DNA of 53,629 nucleotides from Eubacteriales bacterium (GCA_030529655.1 JAUMWJ010000008.1:1-53629), one strand, 5' to 3'. Numbered from the stretch's first letter, positions 23,964 to 33,273 are shown. Notes: generated by a model from the sequence alone, not told the origin. Numbers and translations are program-made.

Positions 23964-25688
23964 TTATTGCAGAATGGCAACCCATTTGCTGTATTTTTCA
24001 AGGTTCAGATCACGCTCAGCGGCATCCTTGCCGATGGTCAGGATATAAACCTTGATTTTCGGCTCTGTGCCGCTGGGACGCACCAAAATGGTGGTGCCGT
24101 CATCCAGCTCAAAGCGCAGCACATTGGAGCCGCGCAGTTCCATCGTACTTACTCCGCCGCCGGTGCAGTCAACGACACTGCCGTTGGAGTAATCCTTACG
24201 CACGACCACCTTGGTGCCGGCGATCTGGGCAGGGGGATTCTCCCGCAGGGACTTCATCAGCTTTGCCATCTTTTCAAGACCGTCCAGACCGGGCATCACC
24301 AGATTGTGGGTCTTTTCGCCGTACCAGCCGTATTTTTTATACAGGGCCTGCAGCGCATCGTACAGCGTCATGCCCTGTGCTGCGTACCATGCGGCCATTT
24401 CGGTTAGAAGCATGGAAGCGGTAACAGCGTCTTTATCGCGTACATAATCGCCCAGCATATAGCCGTAGCTTTCCTCGTAGGACATGATGACCTGACCGAT
24501 GCCTTCGTTTTCCAGGTGATTCTTCTTTTCCGCCATAAACTTGAAGCCGGTAAAGGTGTCGCAGGAGGTCACGCCGTTAGACTCGGCCACCTTTCGTGCC
24601 ATTTCTGTGGTCACAATGGTCTTGAGGAAGTAGGGGTGGGCAGGCATTTTGCCGGCACGCTTCATAGCACCGATCAGATAGTCCAGCATCAATACGCCGG
24701 TTTGATTGCCTGTCACGGGAATAAAAGCACCCGTGTCATCACGCACCAGAATACCCACACGGTCGCTGTCGGGATCGGTGCCCAAAATAAAGTCTGCGCC
24801 TACCTGATTGGCAAGATCAACCGCCAGATAGAAACCCTCGGGATTTTCGGGGTTAGGGGAAACCACTGTCGGGAAATTACCGTCGATCACCATCTGTTCC
24901 GGCACGCAATACAGGTGCTTCACACCCAATGCGCGCAGCGCTTCCGGCACCAACTGATAGCCGCAGCCGTGGAACGGTGTATAGACCATCTTGAAGGTGT
25001 CGGCGACCTTCGCCATGGAGTCACGATCGTTGATCATGTCGGTGACACGTGCCATGAATCGGCGATCGGTTTCCTCACCCATGACTTCGATCATGCCGTT
25101 ATTCACTGCATCCATAAATTCCATGCGGTTCACACCGGTGAAGATGTCAATTTGCTCCAATTCCTTGGCAATGGCATCGGCATGCTGGGGCGGCAGCTGT
25201 GCGCCGTCTGCCCAATAGACCTTGTAGCCGTTGTACTCCTTGGGGTTGTGGCTTGCAGTTACATTGATGCCTGCCTGACAGCCGTATTCACGCACGGCAA
25301 AGCTCAGCTCGGGCGTGGGCCGCAGACTTTCAAACATCCGCACGTGGATACCGTTGGCAGCGCAGACTTCGGCAGCAGCACGGGCAAATTCCATGGAGTG
25401 GTTGCGGCAGTCCATACAGATGGCAACGCCGCGTTTTTTGGCATCATCGCCCTCGGCGCAGATCACATTGGCAAAGCCCTGGGTGGCCCAGCGGATCACA
25501 TAGACATTCATTTGGTGCAAACCCATCTTCATTGTGCCGCGTAATCCGGCGGTGCCGAATTCCAATGGGCCGTAGAATCGGCTTTCGATCTCCTTTTCAT
25601 CGTCTGCAATGGAGCGCAGCTCCTGAAGTTCCTCAGCCGTCAATACACCGCTTTGCAACCATTTTTCGTATTCTGCATGGTAGTTCAT
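23964..25688 (-). CDS. pgcA: Phosphoglucomutase/phosphomannomutase (alpha-PGM superfamily)
   Basis: 574 residues, the length of Firmicutes PgcA. The four domains show their signatures: phosphoserine loop TASHNPKEYNGYKVYW (Ser146), Mg loop GTDPDSDRVGI, sugar-binding EESYGYMLGDYVRDKDAV and phosphate-binding RPSGTEPKIKVYI. It interconverts glucose-6-phosphate and glucose-1-phosphate in the cytoplasm to supply UDP-glucose and glycogen. It overlaps the upstream small gene by ATGA (25685-25688), so the two are translationally coupled within the walJ-rlmH-DUF2007-pgcA operon. Confidence 0.94.
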   Translation of the reverse strand: MNYHAEYEKWLQSGVLTAEELQELRSIADDEKEIESRFYGPLEFGTAGLRGTMKMGLHQMNVYVIRWATQGFANVICAEGDDAKKRGVAICMDCRNHSMEFARAAAEVCAANGIHVRMFESLRPTPELSFAVREYGCQAGINVTASHNPKEYNGYKVYWADGAQLPPQHADAIAKELEQIDIFTGVNRMEFMDAVNNGMIEVMGEETDRRFMARVTDMINDRDSMAKVADTFKMVYTPFHGCGYQLVPEALRALGVKHLYCVPEQMVIDGNFPTVVSPNPENPEGFYLAVDLANQVGADFILGTDPDSDRVGILVRDDTGAFIPVTGNQTGVLMLDYLIGAMKRAGKMPAHPYFLKTIVTTEMARKVAESNGVTSCDTFTGFKFMAEKKNHLENEGIGQVIMSYEESYGYMLGDYVRDKDAVTASMLLTEMAAWYAAQGMTLYDALQALYKKYGWYGEKTHNLVMPGLDGLEKMAKLMKSLRENPPAQIAGTKVVVRKDYSNGSVVDCTGGGVSTMELRGSNVLRFELDDGTTILVRPSGTEPKIKVYILTIGKDAAERDLNLEKYSKWVAILQ

Positions 25689-25993
25689 AGTTCGTCCTCC
25701 TCTATCGGTTTGGCCTCCAAAATCGCTTTTGCGTCTTCTAACATGGATGCAGGAACATATAAGCCGGCACCATAGCCGGAAAATCCATTGATGACCTTGC
25801 CTGCTCCGCCATCCAGATCATAATATTTGAAACATGGAATACCGTAAGCGTTGAGCAGGGAGATCTTCATGTCGGAATCGTCGGCGGAATCAAAGACATT
25901 CATCAAGCGTGCCGCCTTGGCGTTTTCGCCATTTTCGTCCTTGGGCCACCGGGGACCGTCGGGGGCAAAAGCCCATTTGCTCATATCCATCAT
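25685..25993 (-). CDS. Small DUF2007-like signal-transducing protein
   Basis: 102 residues, MMDMSKWAFAPDGPRWPKDE at the start. The core (AARLMNVFDSADDSDMKISL, LNAYGIPCFKYYDL, GFSGYGAGLYVPASMLEDAK) fits the small DUF2007 fold: a betaalphabeta unit where L-x-x-x-G-I-P-x, and y-V-x-x-x-x-x-x-A-x-x-i-L recur. Function is unknown. AGGAGG (26005-26000) supports the ATG at 25993 or 25990 rather than the longer frame to 26032, which would overlap rlmH. Coupled to pgcA by ATGA overlap. Confidence 0.7.
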   Translation of the reverse strand: MMDMSKWAFAPDGPRWPKDENGENAKAARLMNVFDSADDSDMKISLLNAYGIPCFKYYDLDGGAGKVINGFSGYGAGLYVPASMLEDAKAILEAKPIEEDEL

Positions 25994-26003
25994 TAAAAAC
26001 CTC

Positions 26004-26486
26004 CTATTTGTGGTATTTCGTACCTTGCTCAATTTGATAAGCGCGATAAATTTGTTCCAGCAGCATAATACGCGCCATATGGTGGGGAAATGTCATAGGT
26101 GACATACTCAGCCGCCAGTCGGCCTGTTGTTTTAACTCCGCATCCAAACCTACGCTGCCGCCGATCAGAAAAGTGAGCTGTGTTTTGCCTGCCACGGCAA
26201 AGTCTGTCATGCGGCGGCTGAGTTCCTCACTGGAACAGGGCTTTCCCTCGATACATAGGGCGATCACTGCGCCGTTCTTGGGCAGTTTTTCGCGGATGGC
26301 AGCCGCTTCTAAGGACAACGCCTTGTTGATCTCGGCAGGTGAGGGTGCGTCGCTTAAACGGCTCTCCGGCAATTCGATAATTTCCAATTTGCAGTGACGC
26401 TGTAAGCGTTTGCTGTATTCCGCAGCGGCTTCTGAGTAAAATTTCTCTTTCAGTTTACCGACGCAGACAATACTTACTTTTTGCAT
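26004..26486 (-). CDS. rlmH: 23S rRNA (pseudouridine1915-N3)-methyltransferase RlmH
   Basis: 160 residues, full length for RlmH. The SPOUT knot shows the typical LTFLIGGSVGLDAELKQQAD and MTFPHHMARIMLLEQIYRAY segments, ending in the KYHK tail that contacts the ribosome A-site. The N-terminal strand-helix (VSIVCVGKLKEKFY, then EYSKRLQRHCKLEIIELPES) is also diagnostic. It methylates pseudouridine 1915 of assembled 70S ribosomes using SAM. It overlaps the upstream walJ gene by 13 bp, the common walJ-rlmH pairing of Firmicutes. Confidence 0.96.
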   Translation of the reverse strand: MQKVSIVCVGKLKEKFYSEAAAEYSKRLQRHCKLEIIELPESRLSDAPSPAEINKALSLEAAAIREKLPKNGAVIALCIEGKPCSSEELSRRMTDFAVAGKTQLTFLIGGSVGLDAELKQQADWRLSMSPMTFPHHMARIMLLEQIYRAYQIEQGTKYHK

Positions 26487-27271
26487 ACAGGCACCTCCAC
26501 ACAGTAGGCATGGCTCAATTCCGAACGCGGCGCAATGCTTACCGGTATGCTGAATCCGTTCACACCCAACGCACGCTTAACGGTGTCTAATGCACGAGCA
26601 GGGGAGTTGTTTTCCTTGCTCAGATGCGCCAGCACGATCTCCTGCGTGCCGCGCTCTGCCATCTGCACGGCAAAGTCGGCGGCGCAGTCGTTGCTCAGGT
26701 GTCCCTGACGGCCTAAAATACGCTCCTTGAGATAGAGGGGATACGGTCCGCTGCGCAGCCACTCCACATCGTGGTTGCTCTCCAGCACCAGCAGATCGAC
26801 ACCTCGCAGTGCCGTGGCTGCGCTTTCGGTTACATAGCCGGTATCGGTTAAAATCCCTACACTGCCGCTATCGCTGTCCACTCGATAGTCTACGCTGCCG
26901 GCGGCATCGTGAGAGGTGGCAAACACCTGCACATGAAGCGTTCCGACAGAGAACTGCTCCGTTGTGTCAACGCTGTGCAGCACCGGTTCGATGCCGGCAA
27001 TACGATAGGAAAGCTGTCGCGCGGTAGGTGAGCTGGCATAAAGCGGAATCGCATGGTGCTTAAGCAATGTACGCAGTCCGCAGATGTGGTCAGAGTGCTC
27101 ATGGGTAATGAGAATGGCGGACAGATCATCGGCAGATAAGCCCAGTTGACTGAGCGCAGATGTGGTGCGCCGCGCGGAAATACCTGCATCCACCAAAAGA
27201 TGCGTTATTCCGTCGGATAGCAGCAGACAGTTGCCTTCTGATCCGCTGGCAAGTGTATGTAGGGTCAGCAA
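26474..27271 (-). CDS. walJ: MBL-fold metallohydrolase, WalJ/YycJ type
   Basis: About 265 residues. It starts LLTLHTLASGSEGNCLLLSD and carries the two-metal motif THEHSDH, plus ATSHDAAGSV, DTGYVT and ESNHD, which together are the YycJ/WalJ signature. WalJ is a metallo-beta-lactamase-fold exonuclease-like enzyme associated with the WalRK cell-wall regulon; no walRK genes are present here. The start is uncertain: TTG at 27271 fits GAGGT about 8 bp upstream, while the frame is open back to 27331. A weak terminator (27304-27338) separates it from murA. Confidence 0.88.
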   Translation of the reverse strand: MLTLHTLASGSEGNCLLLSDGITHLLVDAGISARRTTSALSQLGLSADDLSAILITHEHSDHICGLRTLLKHHAIPLYASSPTARQLSYRIAGIEPVLHSVDTTEQFSVGTLHVQVFATSHDAAGSVDYRVDSDSGSVGILTDTGYVTESAATALRGVDLLVLESNHDVEWLRSGPYPLYLKERILGRQGHLSNDCAADFAVQMAERGTQEIVLAHLSKENNSPARALDTVKRALGVNGFSIPVSIAPRSELSHAYCVEVPVCKK

Positions 27272-27303
27272 AATGGTTACCTCACAGTGTAAAATAGAGA
27301 AAC

Positions 27304-27338
27304 ACAGCGTTTGCCGGGAAAAGCCAAGCAAACGCTGT
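27304..27338 (-). terminator. stem-loop between murA and walJ
   Basis: 11-bp perfect stem (27304-27314 / 27328-27338) of ACAGCGTTTGC type. Only a short T-rich run follows on the minus strand (GTTTCTC), so termination may be partial. Confidence 0.5.
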
Positions 27339-27355
27339 TATATTCACAGTCAATC

Positions 27356-28660
27356 TTATCCGATATTGGCTTCAGTCAGTTCTTCGTCAGGAATCTCCAC
27401 CAAAGAAATGTCCGCACCGACAGCGCGCAATTTGCCCACCAGGTTTTCATAGCCGCGCTCGATGTACTGTACCTGGCTCAGCTCCGTTGTGCCGTTAGCG
27501 GCCAAGGCGGCAATGACCAGAGCAGCACCGGCGCGCAGATCGCAGGCCTGAATAGGAGCGCCATTCAACTGCTCCACGCCTTCGATCACGGCCACCTTGC
27601 CATCCACCTGAATTTGGGCTCCCATACGCTTCAGCTCGTCCACATAACGGAAGCGGTTGTTCCACACGCTTTCCGTTACCAGACTGGTACCTTGCGCCAT
27701 CGTCAATACAGCGGCGATCTGAGGTTGCATATCGGTGGGGAATCCGGGATATGGCATGGTTTTTACATTGGTTTTCTGCAAGGGTTGACTGCGGCGAATC
27801 AACAGCGTATCCTCGTTTTCCTCCACGGTGACACCCATTTCCATCAGTTTGGCGGAAATGCAGTCCATGTGTTTGGGAATAATATTCTTGATCAACAGTT
27901 GACCGCCGGTGGCAGCGACGGCCGCCATATAAGTGCCGGCCTCGATCTGGTCGGGGATAATGCAGTAGCTGCCGCCGCACAGACGATCCACACCGCGCAC
28001 CTTGATAGTGTCGGTGCCGGCGCCCTTCACATCGGCGCCCATGGAGTTGAGGAAATTGGCCAGATCGACAATATGCGGCTCCTTAGCGGCATTGTCGATC
28101 ACGGTGATTCCGTCAGCCAAAACAGCCGCCATCATAATATTCATGGTAGCGCCCACAGACACCACATCTAAGTAGATGTTAGCACCGGTCAAACGCCCGT
28201 TTTTCGCCTTTGCGTGGATAAAACCGCCTTCAACGCTGACATCAGCACCCATAGCGGTAAAACCCTTGATGTGCTGATCAATGGGACGCACGCCGAAATC
28301 GCAGCCGCCGGGCATAGCCACCGTTGCCTCACCAAAGCGACCGAGCAGTGCGCCGATCATATAGTAGGAGGCGCGAAAACGGCGGCACAGGTCATAAGAC
28401 GGCTGTGTGGAATGAATGGTATGGCTGTCGATTTCCACAGCGTGTTGATTCAAGACGCGCACCTTGGAACCCATGGCATCCAAAATGGAGAAAAACAGCG
28501 TTACATCGCTGATCTGAGGAACATTATCAATACGGCAAATGCCGTCTACCATCAAGGCGGCAGGAATAATCGCAACAGCGGCATTTTTGGCACCGCTGAT
28601 GGTAATTTCGCCAAACAGCGGACGGTTGCCGCGAATGATATATTGATTCAAAATGGGCAC
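27356..28660 (-). CDS. murA: UDP-N-acetylglucosamine 1-carboxyvinyltransferase (MurA)
   Basis: 434 residues. Diagnostic segments are GEITISGAKNAAVAIIPAAL (substrate Lys/Asn), MPGGCDFGVRPIDQHIKG with the catalytic, fosfomycin-target Cys120, and YPGFPTDMQPQIAAVLTMA. MurA adds enolpyruvate from PEP to UDP-GlcNAc, the first committed step of peptidoglycan synthesis, in the cytoplasm. A Cys rather than Asp at residue 120 predicts fosfomycin sensitivity. The gene has its own promoter (28761-28788) about 100 bp upstream. Confidence 0.97.
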   Translation of the reverse strand: MPILNQYIIRGNRPLFGEITISGAKNAAVAIIPAALMVDGICRIDNVPQISDVTLFFSILDAMGSKVRVLNQHAVEIDSHTIHSTQPSYDLCRRFRASYYMIGALLGRFGEATVAMPGGCDFGVRPIDQHIKGFTAMGADVSVEGGFIHAKAKNGRLTGANIYLDVVSVGATMNIMMAAVLADGITVIDNAAKEPHIVDLANFLNSMGADVKGAGTDTIKVRGVDRLCGGSYCIIPDQIEAGTYMAAVAATGGQLLIKNIIPKHMDCISAKLMEMGVTVEENEDTLLIRRSQPLQKTNVKTMPYPGFPTDMQPQIAAVLTMAQGTSLVTESVWNNRFRYVDELKRMGAQIQVDGKVAVIEGVEQLNGAPIQACDLRAGAALVIAALAANGTTELSQVQYIERGYENLVGKLRAVGADISLVEIPDEELTEANIG

Positions 28661-28760
28661 CCTCTCTTGTCAATTACAATTAGCAACGGGTTTAGCTTAC
28701 CCGCAAACGAAAAACTTCATACCCTGAGGCAGAAGGATATTTATCTGCTTATACAAGATA

Positions 28761-28788
28761 AGTATACCATATTTTTTCTTAAAAGCAA
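28761..28788 (-). promoter_or_regulatory. putative promoter for murA
   Basis: On the minus strand, -35 TTGCTT (28788-28783), 16-bp spacer, -10 TATACT (28766-28761), giving a leader of about 95 nt. The leader contains a small GCGGGT...ACCCG hairpin of unknown role. Confidence 0.5.
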
Positions 28789-28839
28789 TTAAAACATAAA
28801 AGATTTTCCAATATTTTTAACGGTTTGACAAAACAACAA

Positions 28840-28876
28840 AAAAGTACCAGATTCGTTAACATAATCTGATACTTTT
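28840..28876 (-). terminator. terminator for the DUF1287 gene
   Basis: 14-bp stem (28863-28876 / 28840-28853). On the minus transcript all positions pair, with one U-G wobble, followed by TTTTTTGTTG. Confidence 0.75.
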
Positions 28877-28890
28877 AGATAAAATATGTG

Positions 28891-29598
28891 TTAACCAAGC
28901 CAGCGATAGTGTTCTGTCACATCATGTGTAGAGATATAATCTTGCTCCACGGCATCATCAATGGGATTGCCGTGATGAATCAGGAAGGGGATCCCTTTCG
29001 CGTTTCGCCGATCGGAGCAGATACCGATGTGATCCCGATTGCCGAAGATCACAATGTCACCGGGCTGCCACTGTTCGGGATCGCTCAAATCGCAGGTCAG
29101 GACCTGGGCATAGCGGCAAAAAAAGGTACCCAGATTACTGACACGGCGGAAATCAATGTTGCCGTCGGGCGTTTCGATATTGGGATAGTATTCCCTGTTT
29201 TCGGCAATGTCTGCATCCACCATGTCTTTCAGCGTGTAACCTGCGGCTTGAAAGGCATGCCATACCACATCCGTGCATACGCCAAGACCGTCGTCGGGAT
29301 AACCTCCGCCATAATATTTGCTTTTGTAATGGGGTTTTGTGTGAATATATTCCCGTGCGCCCAGCATCATATCCGTCCAGTCGTCCACACCGTCACCGTC
29401 AGCATCAATGGGACTTTGCAACTCCGTGATTCCCAATTCCTTTGCGGTATAATATTTATGGGGCAAAAAGTGACGGGCAACAAGAATCAACCCAATAACC
29501 AGCAACAGCAGCATCAACAGCAATAGCGGTCGCGGCAGGATGCGCTTGCGCCGTATGCGTCGCTTGCGATTACGTGGACGAGGCGTATATTCATCCAT
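28891..29598 (-). CDS. Membrane-anchored DUF1287 (YijF-like) protein
   Basis: 235 residues. A very basic N-terminus (RPRNRKRRIRRKRILPRP) and one membrane segment (LLLLMLLLLVIGLILVARHF) place the domain outside the cell. The DUF1287 body has DADGDGVDDWTDMM (a Ca-binding-like D-rich loop), a Cys in DDGLGVCTDVVWHAF, and a His in GNRDHIGICSD and FLIHHGNP. The Cys/His pair resembles the NlpC/P60-like papain fold, suggesting wall peptide hydrolysis; this is inference. ATG 29598 follows AAAGGATG; a TTG at 29616 is in frame upstream. Monocistronic. Confidence 0.82.
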   Translation of the reverse strand: MDEYTPRPRNRKRRIRRKRILPRPLLLLMLLLLVIGLILVARHFLPHKYYTAKELGITELQSPIDADGDGVDDWTDMMLGAREYIHTKPHYKSKYYGGGYPDDGLGVCTDVVWHAFQAAGYTLKDMVDADIAENREYYPNIETPDGNIDFRRVSNLGTFFCRYAQVLTCDLSDPEQWQPGDIVIFGNRDHIGICSDRRNAKGIPFLIHHGNPIDDAVEQDYISTHDVTEHYRWLG

Positions 29599-29624
29599 AA
29601 ACAGACATCCTTTCAAATGTTTAC

Positions 29625-29653
29625 ATAATACATTATAATCTGCTGCCCTGCAA
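29625..29653 (-). promoter_or_regulatory. putative promoter for the DUF1287 gene
   Basis: On the minus strand, -35 TTGCAG (29653-29648), 17-bp spacer, -10 TATTAT (29630-29625). Confidence 0.55.
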
Positions 29654-29661
29654 ATAGCAAG

Positions 29662-29700
29662 AAAAATAAAAAACCCGCGGTAACTGTATGCTACCGCGGG
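29662..29700 (-). terminator. terminator of the hydrogenase operon
   Basis: 9-bp stem (29692-29700 / 29674-29682) CCCGCGGTA type, followed on the minus strand by TTTTTTATTTTTC. Confidence 0.85.
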
Positions 29701-29707
29701 GAAAAAT

Positions 29708-31444
29708 TTACTTTTCGTTGGGCATTTTCCAAGCGAAATGATCGGTATGCAGCAGGTGGTGAGAACGCTCGCTCAAAGGCTCCTTGAGGTACTCATGGTA
29801 GAGTGCCAGCACATCGCTGTTCTCGTGCGAGAAACGCAGTTTTTCGTTCTTATCCAGATTCCACAGCACATCGCCGCGGCTTTCTGCCATCTCTACGCCG
29901 TCGTGGATCGGCTGACCGCCACCGCCGGCACAACCGCCGGGACATGCCATGACTTCCACGAAGTCATAATCCACCGTGCCCTCGTCCAAGGCATTCATCA
30001 GCTTACGGGTATTGCCCAACCCGCTGACGACGGCTACACGCACATCACCTGCGCCGGGAATGGAGAACACGGCCTCCTTCCAACCGTCCATACCGCGTAC
30101 GGCGGTAAAGGCGTCGGGATCGGGATTGCTGCCGGTGACAAGATAGTAGGCGCTGCGCAGAGCTGCGTCCATCACGCCGCCGGTAGCGCCGAAGATCACG
30201 GCCGCACCGGTACTGCTGCCAAGAGGACTGTCAAAGGGTGTTTCGTCCATAGTGGCGGGGTTGATCTGCTCACCGCGGAACATACGCACAATCTCGCGTG
30301 TGGTCAGCACTACATCTACATCAGGATCGCCACAGGCGTCATTCAGCGTGGGCAGCGCGGCCTCGGCTTTCTTAGCAGTGCAGGGCATAATGGAAACCAC
30401 GAAAATATCGTGGGGATCCACGCCGATCTTCTTGGCAAAATAACTCTTTGCCACGGCACCGAACATGGCCTGAGGACTCTTGGCGGTGGACAGCTGCTCT
30501 ACATAGGCGGGAAACTGTCCCTTGATGAAACGTACCCAACCGGGGCAGCAACTGGTAAACATAGGCCACTTGTACTTGCCGCGGTGTGTAAAGCGCTGGA
30601 TAAATTCGCTGCCCTCTTCCATGATGGTCAGATCGGCGGTAAAGTTGGTGTCAAACACGTAGTCAAAACCCATCTGCTTGAGAGCGGTCACCATGCGCTG
30701 GGCGGTAGCAAACTTGGGATCGAGATGATAATGCTCGGCCCATGCACTTCGCACAGCGGGAGCCACCTGCACCACGGTGATCTTCTTAGGATTGGCCAGG
30801 GCATCGAATACCTTACCGGTATCGTCACGCTCCTGCAGACCGCCAACAGGGCAGTGGGTAATGCACTGACCGCAGAAGGTGCAGTCAGACTCACCCAGTG
30901 TGCGAGTCTTGGCAACACCCACGTTGGTGCGGGAGCCGGTGCCCATCAAGTCCCAGATGCCCATGCTCTGTACCTTTTCGCAGACCTGTACGCAGCGCAT
31001 GCACTTGATGCAGCGGTTTTCCACGCGTACCACGGGATTGGAAAAATCATCGGGCGTATTGCGTAGGTCCTCGATATAATGATCGCCCAGCAGGTTGTAG
31101 TCATTGCACAGTTCCTGCAGCTTGCAGTTGCCGCTGCGGGTACACTGAGTGCAGCGAATATCGTGCTGACTCAGCAGCAGACGCAGGTTGACGCGGCGTG
31201 CCTCACGCACGCGAGGGGAATTGGTATGTACCACCATATCCTCAGCCACCACATTGTTGCATGAGGGGACGAGACGCTCCTGACCTTCTACTTCCACCAT
31301 ACAGATACGGCAGGCACCGATCTCATTCAGTTCTTTCAGATAGCACAGCGTGGGAATGTCCAGCTTCACAGAACGCGCTGCTTCCAGAATGGTGGTACCC
31401 TCCGGCACGCGTACTGTTTTCTTGTCAATCGTCAGCGTTACCAT
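29708..31444 (-). CDS. hydA: [FeFe]-hydrogenase catalytic subunit, NuoG-like N-terminus (HydA/HndD type)
   Basis: 578 residues. In order: 2Fe-2S ferredoxin domain (CYLKELNEIGACRICMVEV), His-Cys cluster domain (SQHDIRCTQCTRSGNCKLQE), two 4Fe-4S sites (CIKCMRCVQVC, CTFCGQCITHCPVG), then the H-cluster motifs L1 TSCCPGWVRF, L2 IMPCTAKKAEA and L3 EVMACPGGCAGGGGQP, and a small-subunit tail. It reduces protons to H2 or oxidises H2 in the cytoplasm. ATG 31444 overlaps the upstream gene by 7 bp; AGGAGG is 12 bp away, slightly far. No HydEFG maturases are in the window. Confidence 0.95.
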   Translation of the reverse strand: MVTLTIDKKTVRVPEGTTILEAARSVKLDIPTLCYLKELNEIGACRICMVEVEGQERLVPSCNNVVAEDMVVHTNSPRVREARRVNLRLLLSQHDIRCTQCTRSGNCKLQELCNDYNLLGDHYIEDLRNTPDDFSNPVVRVENRCIKCMRCVQVCEKVQSMGIWDLMGTGSRTNVGVAKTRTLGESDCTFCGQCITHCPVGGLQERDDTGKVFDALANPKKITVVQVAPAVRSAWAEHYHLDPKFATAQRMVTALKQMGFDYVFDTNFTADLTIMEEGSEFIQRFTHRGKYKWPMFTSCCPGWVRFIKGQFPAYVEQLSTAKSPQAMFGAVAKSYFAKKIGVDPHDIFVVSIMPCTAKKAEAALPTLNDACGDPDVDVVLTTREIVRMFRGEQINPATMDETPFDSPLGSSTGAAVIFGATGGVMDAALRSAYYLVTGSNPDPDAFTAVRGMDGWKEAVFSIPGAGDVRVAVVSGLGNTRKLMNALDEGTVDYDFVEVMACPGGCAGGGGQPIHDGVEMAESRGDVLWNLDKNEKLRFSHENSDVLALYHEYLKEPLSERSHHLLHTDHFAWKMPNEK

Positions 31445-33273
31445 TTTTCCACTCGACCTCCTCTGAAAACGCCGTAACCGAAGTGATCGCAGCGCAGGCA
31501 GCGGGATGCCTCTGTGCAGGCGCCTTCTTCGGTCAGGCCGCACTCAATATCGTCAAAATCGCACTTGCGTTCGCCGGCCTCGCGTTCGGTGGTGTTGATA
31601 CGTCCGTGGGGCGGACGGTTGTTCAGCTTGGGTGTGGGGATATCCACATCCACGTTGATCTCATGCTGGAATCCTAGATGCTCATCGATGTTGGCGGCAG
31701 CCACCTTACCGGCGGCAATGGCGCGAATGGCAGTAGCGGGACCGGTTACACAGTCGCCGCCGGCGAATACATTATCCATATCGGACACCTGGCCGCTCAA
31801 GCCGGCCACAAAGGTACCGCGCTTGATGGGAACACCGGCTTGCTCAAATCCTTGAATTTCAATGCCCTGACCGATAGCAACCACGATGATATCAGCAGGT
31901 ACACGCACTTCTTCCGAATCAGCCTTGTTGGGACGAGGGCGTCCGGATTTGTCGGCCTCGCCGATGATTTGGGGCTGTACCCAAAGAGCGGTTGCCACAC
32001 CGTTTTCGTCGCTTTCGATACGGACGGGGGCGGCCAGCGTCATCATTTCAGCGCCCTCTGCCATAGCACCGGTAATTTCATCGGGCAAGGCGGTCATATC
32101 TTCAATACGGCGGCGATAGACACAGGTGACCTTTTTCGCACCCAGACGGATCGAACTGCGGGTCACGTCCATGGCCACGTTGCCGCCACCGATGACCACC
32201 ACATTCTTGCCTTTGAAGTTGGGCATGTGGTTGTCGCCGATGGCACGCAGCAGGGAAACAGCAGACATCACATTGCGGCTGTCTTCACCGGGAATGCCGA
32301 CCTTTTTATCCTGATGGGCACCGATGGCAATATAAACGCAGTCATACTCCTGCTGTAGCTTTTCCACCCAGATATCCTTGCCGACGGTTACATCTGTATG
32401 AGCCTCGATGCCGAGGGAAAGGATAGATTCGATTTCCGCATCAAGTTTCTCACGGGGGAAACGGTAGTTAGGGATGCCGTAGCGCAGCATGCCGCCCAAC
32501 TTTTTGCGTTCCTCATAGATGGTGACCTTGTGACCCATCAATGCCAGATAGTAGGCACAGCTCAAACCGCTGGGGCCGCCGCCCACGATGGCGACGGTCT
32601 TGCCGGTGCTCTCAGCGCAGGCGGGCTGAGGTACATCGCCGGCGTGATCCACCGCATAGCGCTTCAGACCGCGGATGTTGATGGCGTCATCGATCATATT
32701 GCGGCGGCATCGTGCCTCGCAGGGATGCTCACAGATGTAGGCGCAGGCGGTGGGGAAGGGGTTATCCTTACGAATCAGACGCACCGCATCGGCATTGCGT
32801 CCCTCGCCGACCAAAGCCATGTAGCCGGGAATGTCTACGCCGGCGGGGCACAGAGCCACGCAGGGTACGGCATTCTGCAATCCGGCAAGGCACCGATGGT
32901 GCAGAACATGCTCTTCGTAGTCATCGCGGAAACCTTCCAGACCGTCTACTACCAAACGGGCGGCATCGCGGCCGATGGCGCAGTCAGCGGTGTTGACAAT
33001 GCTGCGCGCGGTTTTTTCAATAATGTCAATGGTTTCCATGGTAGCGGTACCGTCCAGTACCTTGGAAATCAGCTTTGTCAGCTGCCCCAAACCGATACGG
33101 CAGGGCACGCATTTACCGCAGGTCTGTGCATGGCACAACTGCAAAAAACTCAACGACATATCCACCGGACACAGACCCGGGGGACTGGCGGCGATGCGCC
33201 GCTCGACGTCACGATATAGATTATCCACCACAGTCTGTGCGCGACTGGTGGTCTTAATATCAAGTCTACTCAA
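31438..33273 (-). CDS. NuoF-type Fe-S domain fused to GltD/NfnB-like flavoprotein, partner of HydA
   Basis: 611 residues. The first about 130 hold a NADH_4Fe-4S domain as at the C-terminus of NuoF (CGKCVPCRIGLGQL plus a fourth Cys in ADCAIG), but without the FMN/NADH-binding part of NuoF. The rest is a GltD/NfnB-like unit: Fe-S entry (CEHPCEARCRRN), FAD GxGxxG (VAIVGGGPSGLSCAYYL) and NAD(P) GGGNVAMDVTRSS. The C-terminus adds CTEASRCLRCDHFG. It probably passes electrons between NAD(P)H and HydA; possible bifurcation is inference. TTG start at 33273 with AAGGAG 10 bp upstream. Confidence 0.9.
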   Translation of the reverse strand: MSRLDIKTTSRAQTVVDNLYRDVERRIAASPPGLCPVDMSLSFLQLCHAQTCGKCVPCRIGLGQLTKLISKVLDGTATMETIDIIEKTARSIVNTADCAIGRDAARLVVDGLEGFRDDYEEHVLHHRCLAGLQNAVPCVALCPAGVDIPGYMALVGEGRNADAVRLIRKDNPFPTACAYICEHPCEARCRRNMIDDAINIRGLKRYAVDHAGDVPQPACAESTGKTVAIVGGGPSGLSCAYYLALMGHKVTIYEERKKLGGMLRYGIPNYRFPREKLDAEIESILSLGIEAHTDVTVGKDIWVEKLQQEYDCVYIAIGAHQDKKVGIPGEDSRNVMSAVSLLRAIGDNHMPNFKGKNVVVIGGGNVAMDVTRSSIRLGAKKVTCVYRRRIEDMTALPDEITGAMAEGAEMMTLAAPVRIESDENGVATALWVQPQIIGEADKSGRPRPNKADSEEVRVPADIIVVAIGQGIEIQGFEQAGVPIKRGTFVAGLSGQVSDMDNVFAGGDCVTGPATAIRAIAAGKVAAANIDEHLGFQHEINVDVDIPTPKLNNRPPHGRINTTEREAGERKCDFDDIECGLTEEGACTEASRCLRCDHFGYGVFRGGRVEKW

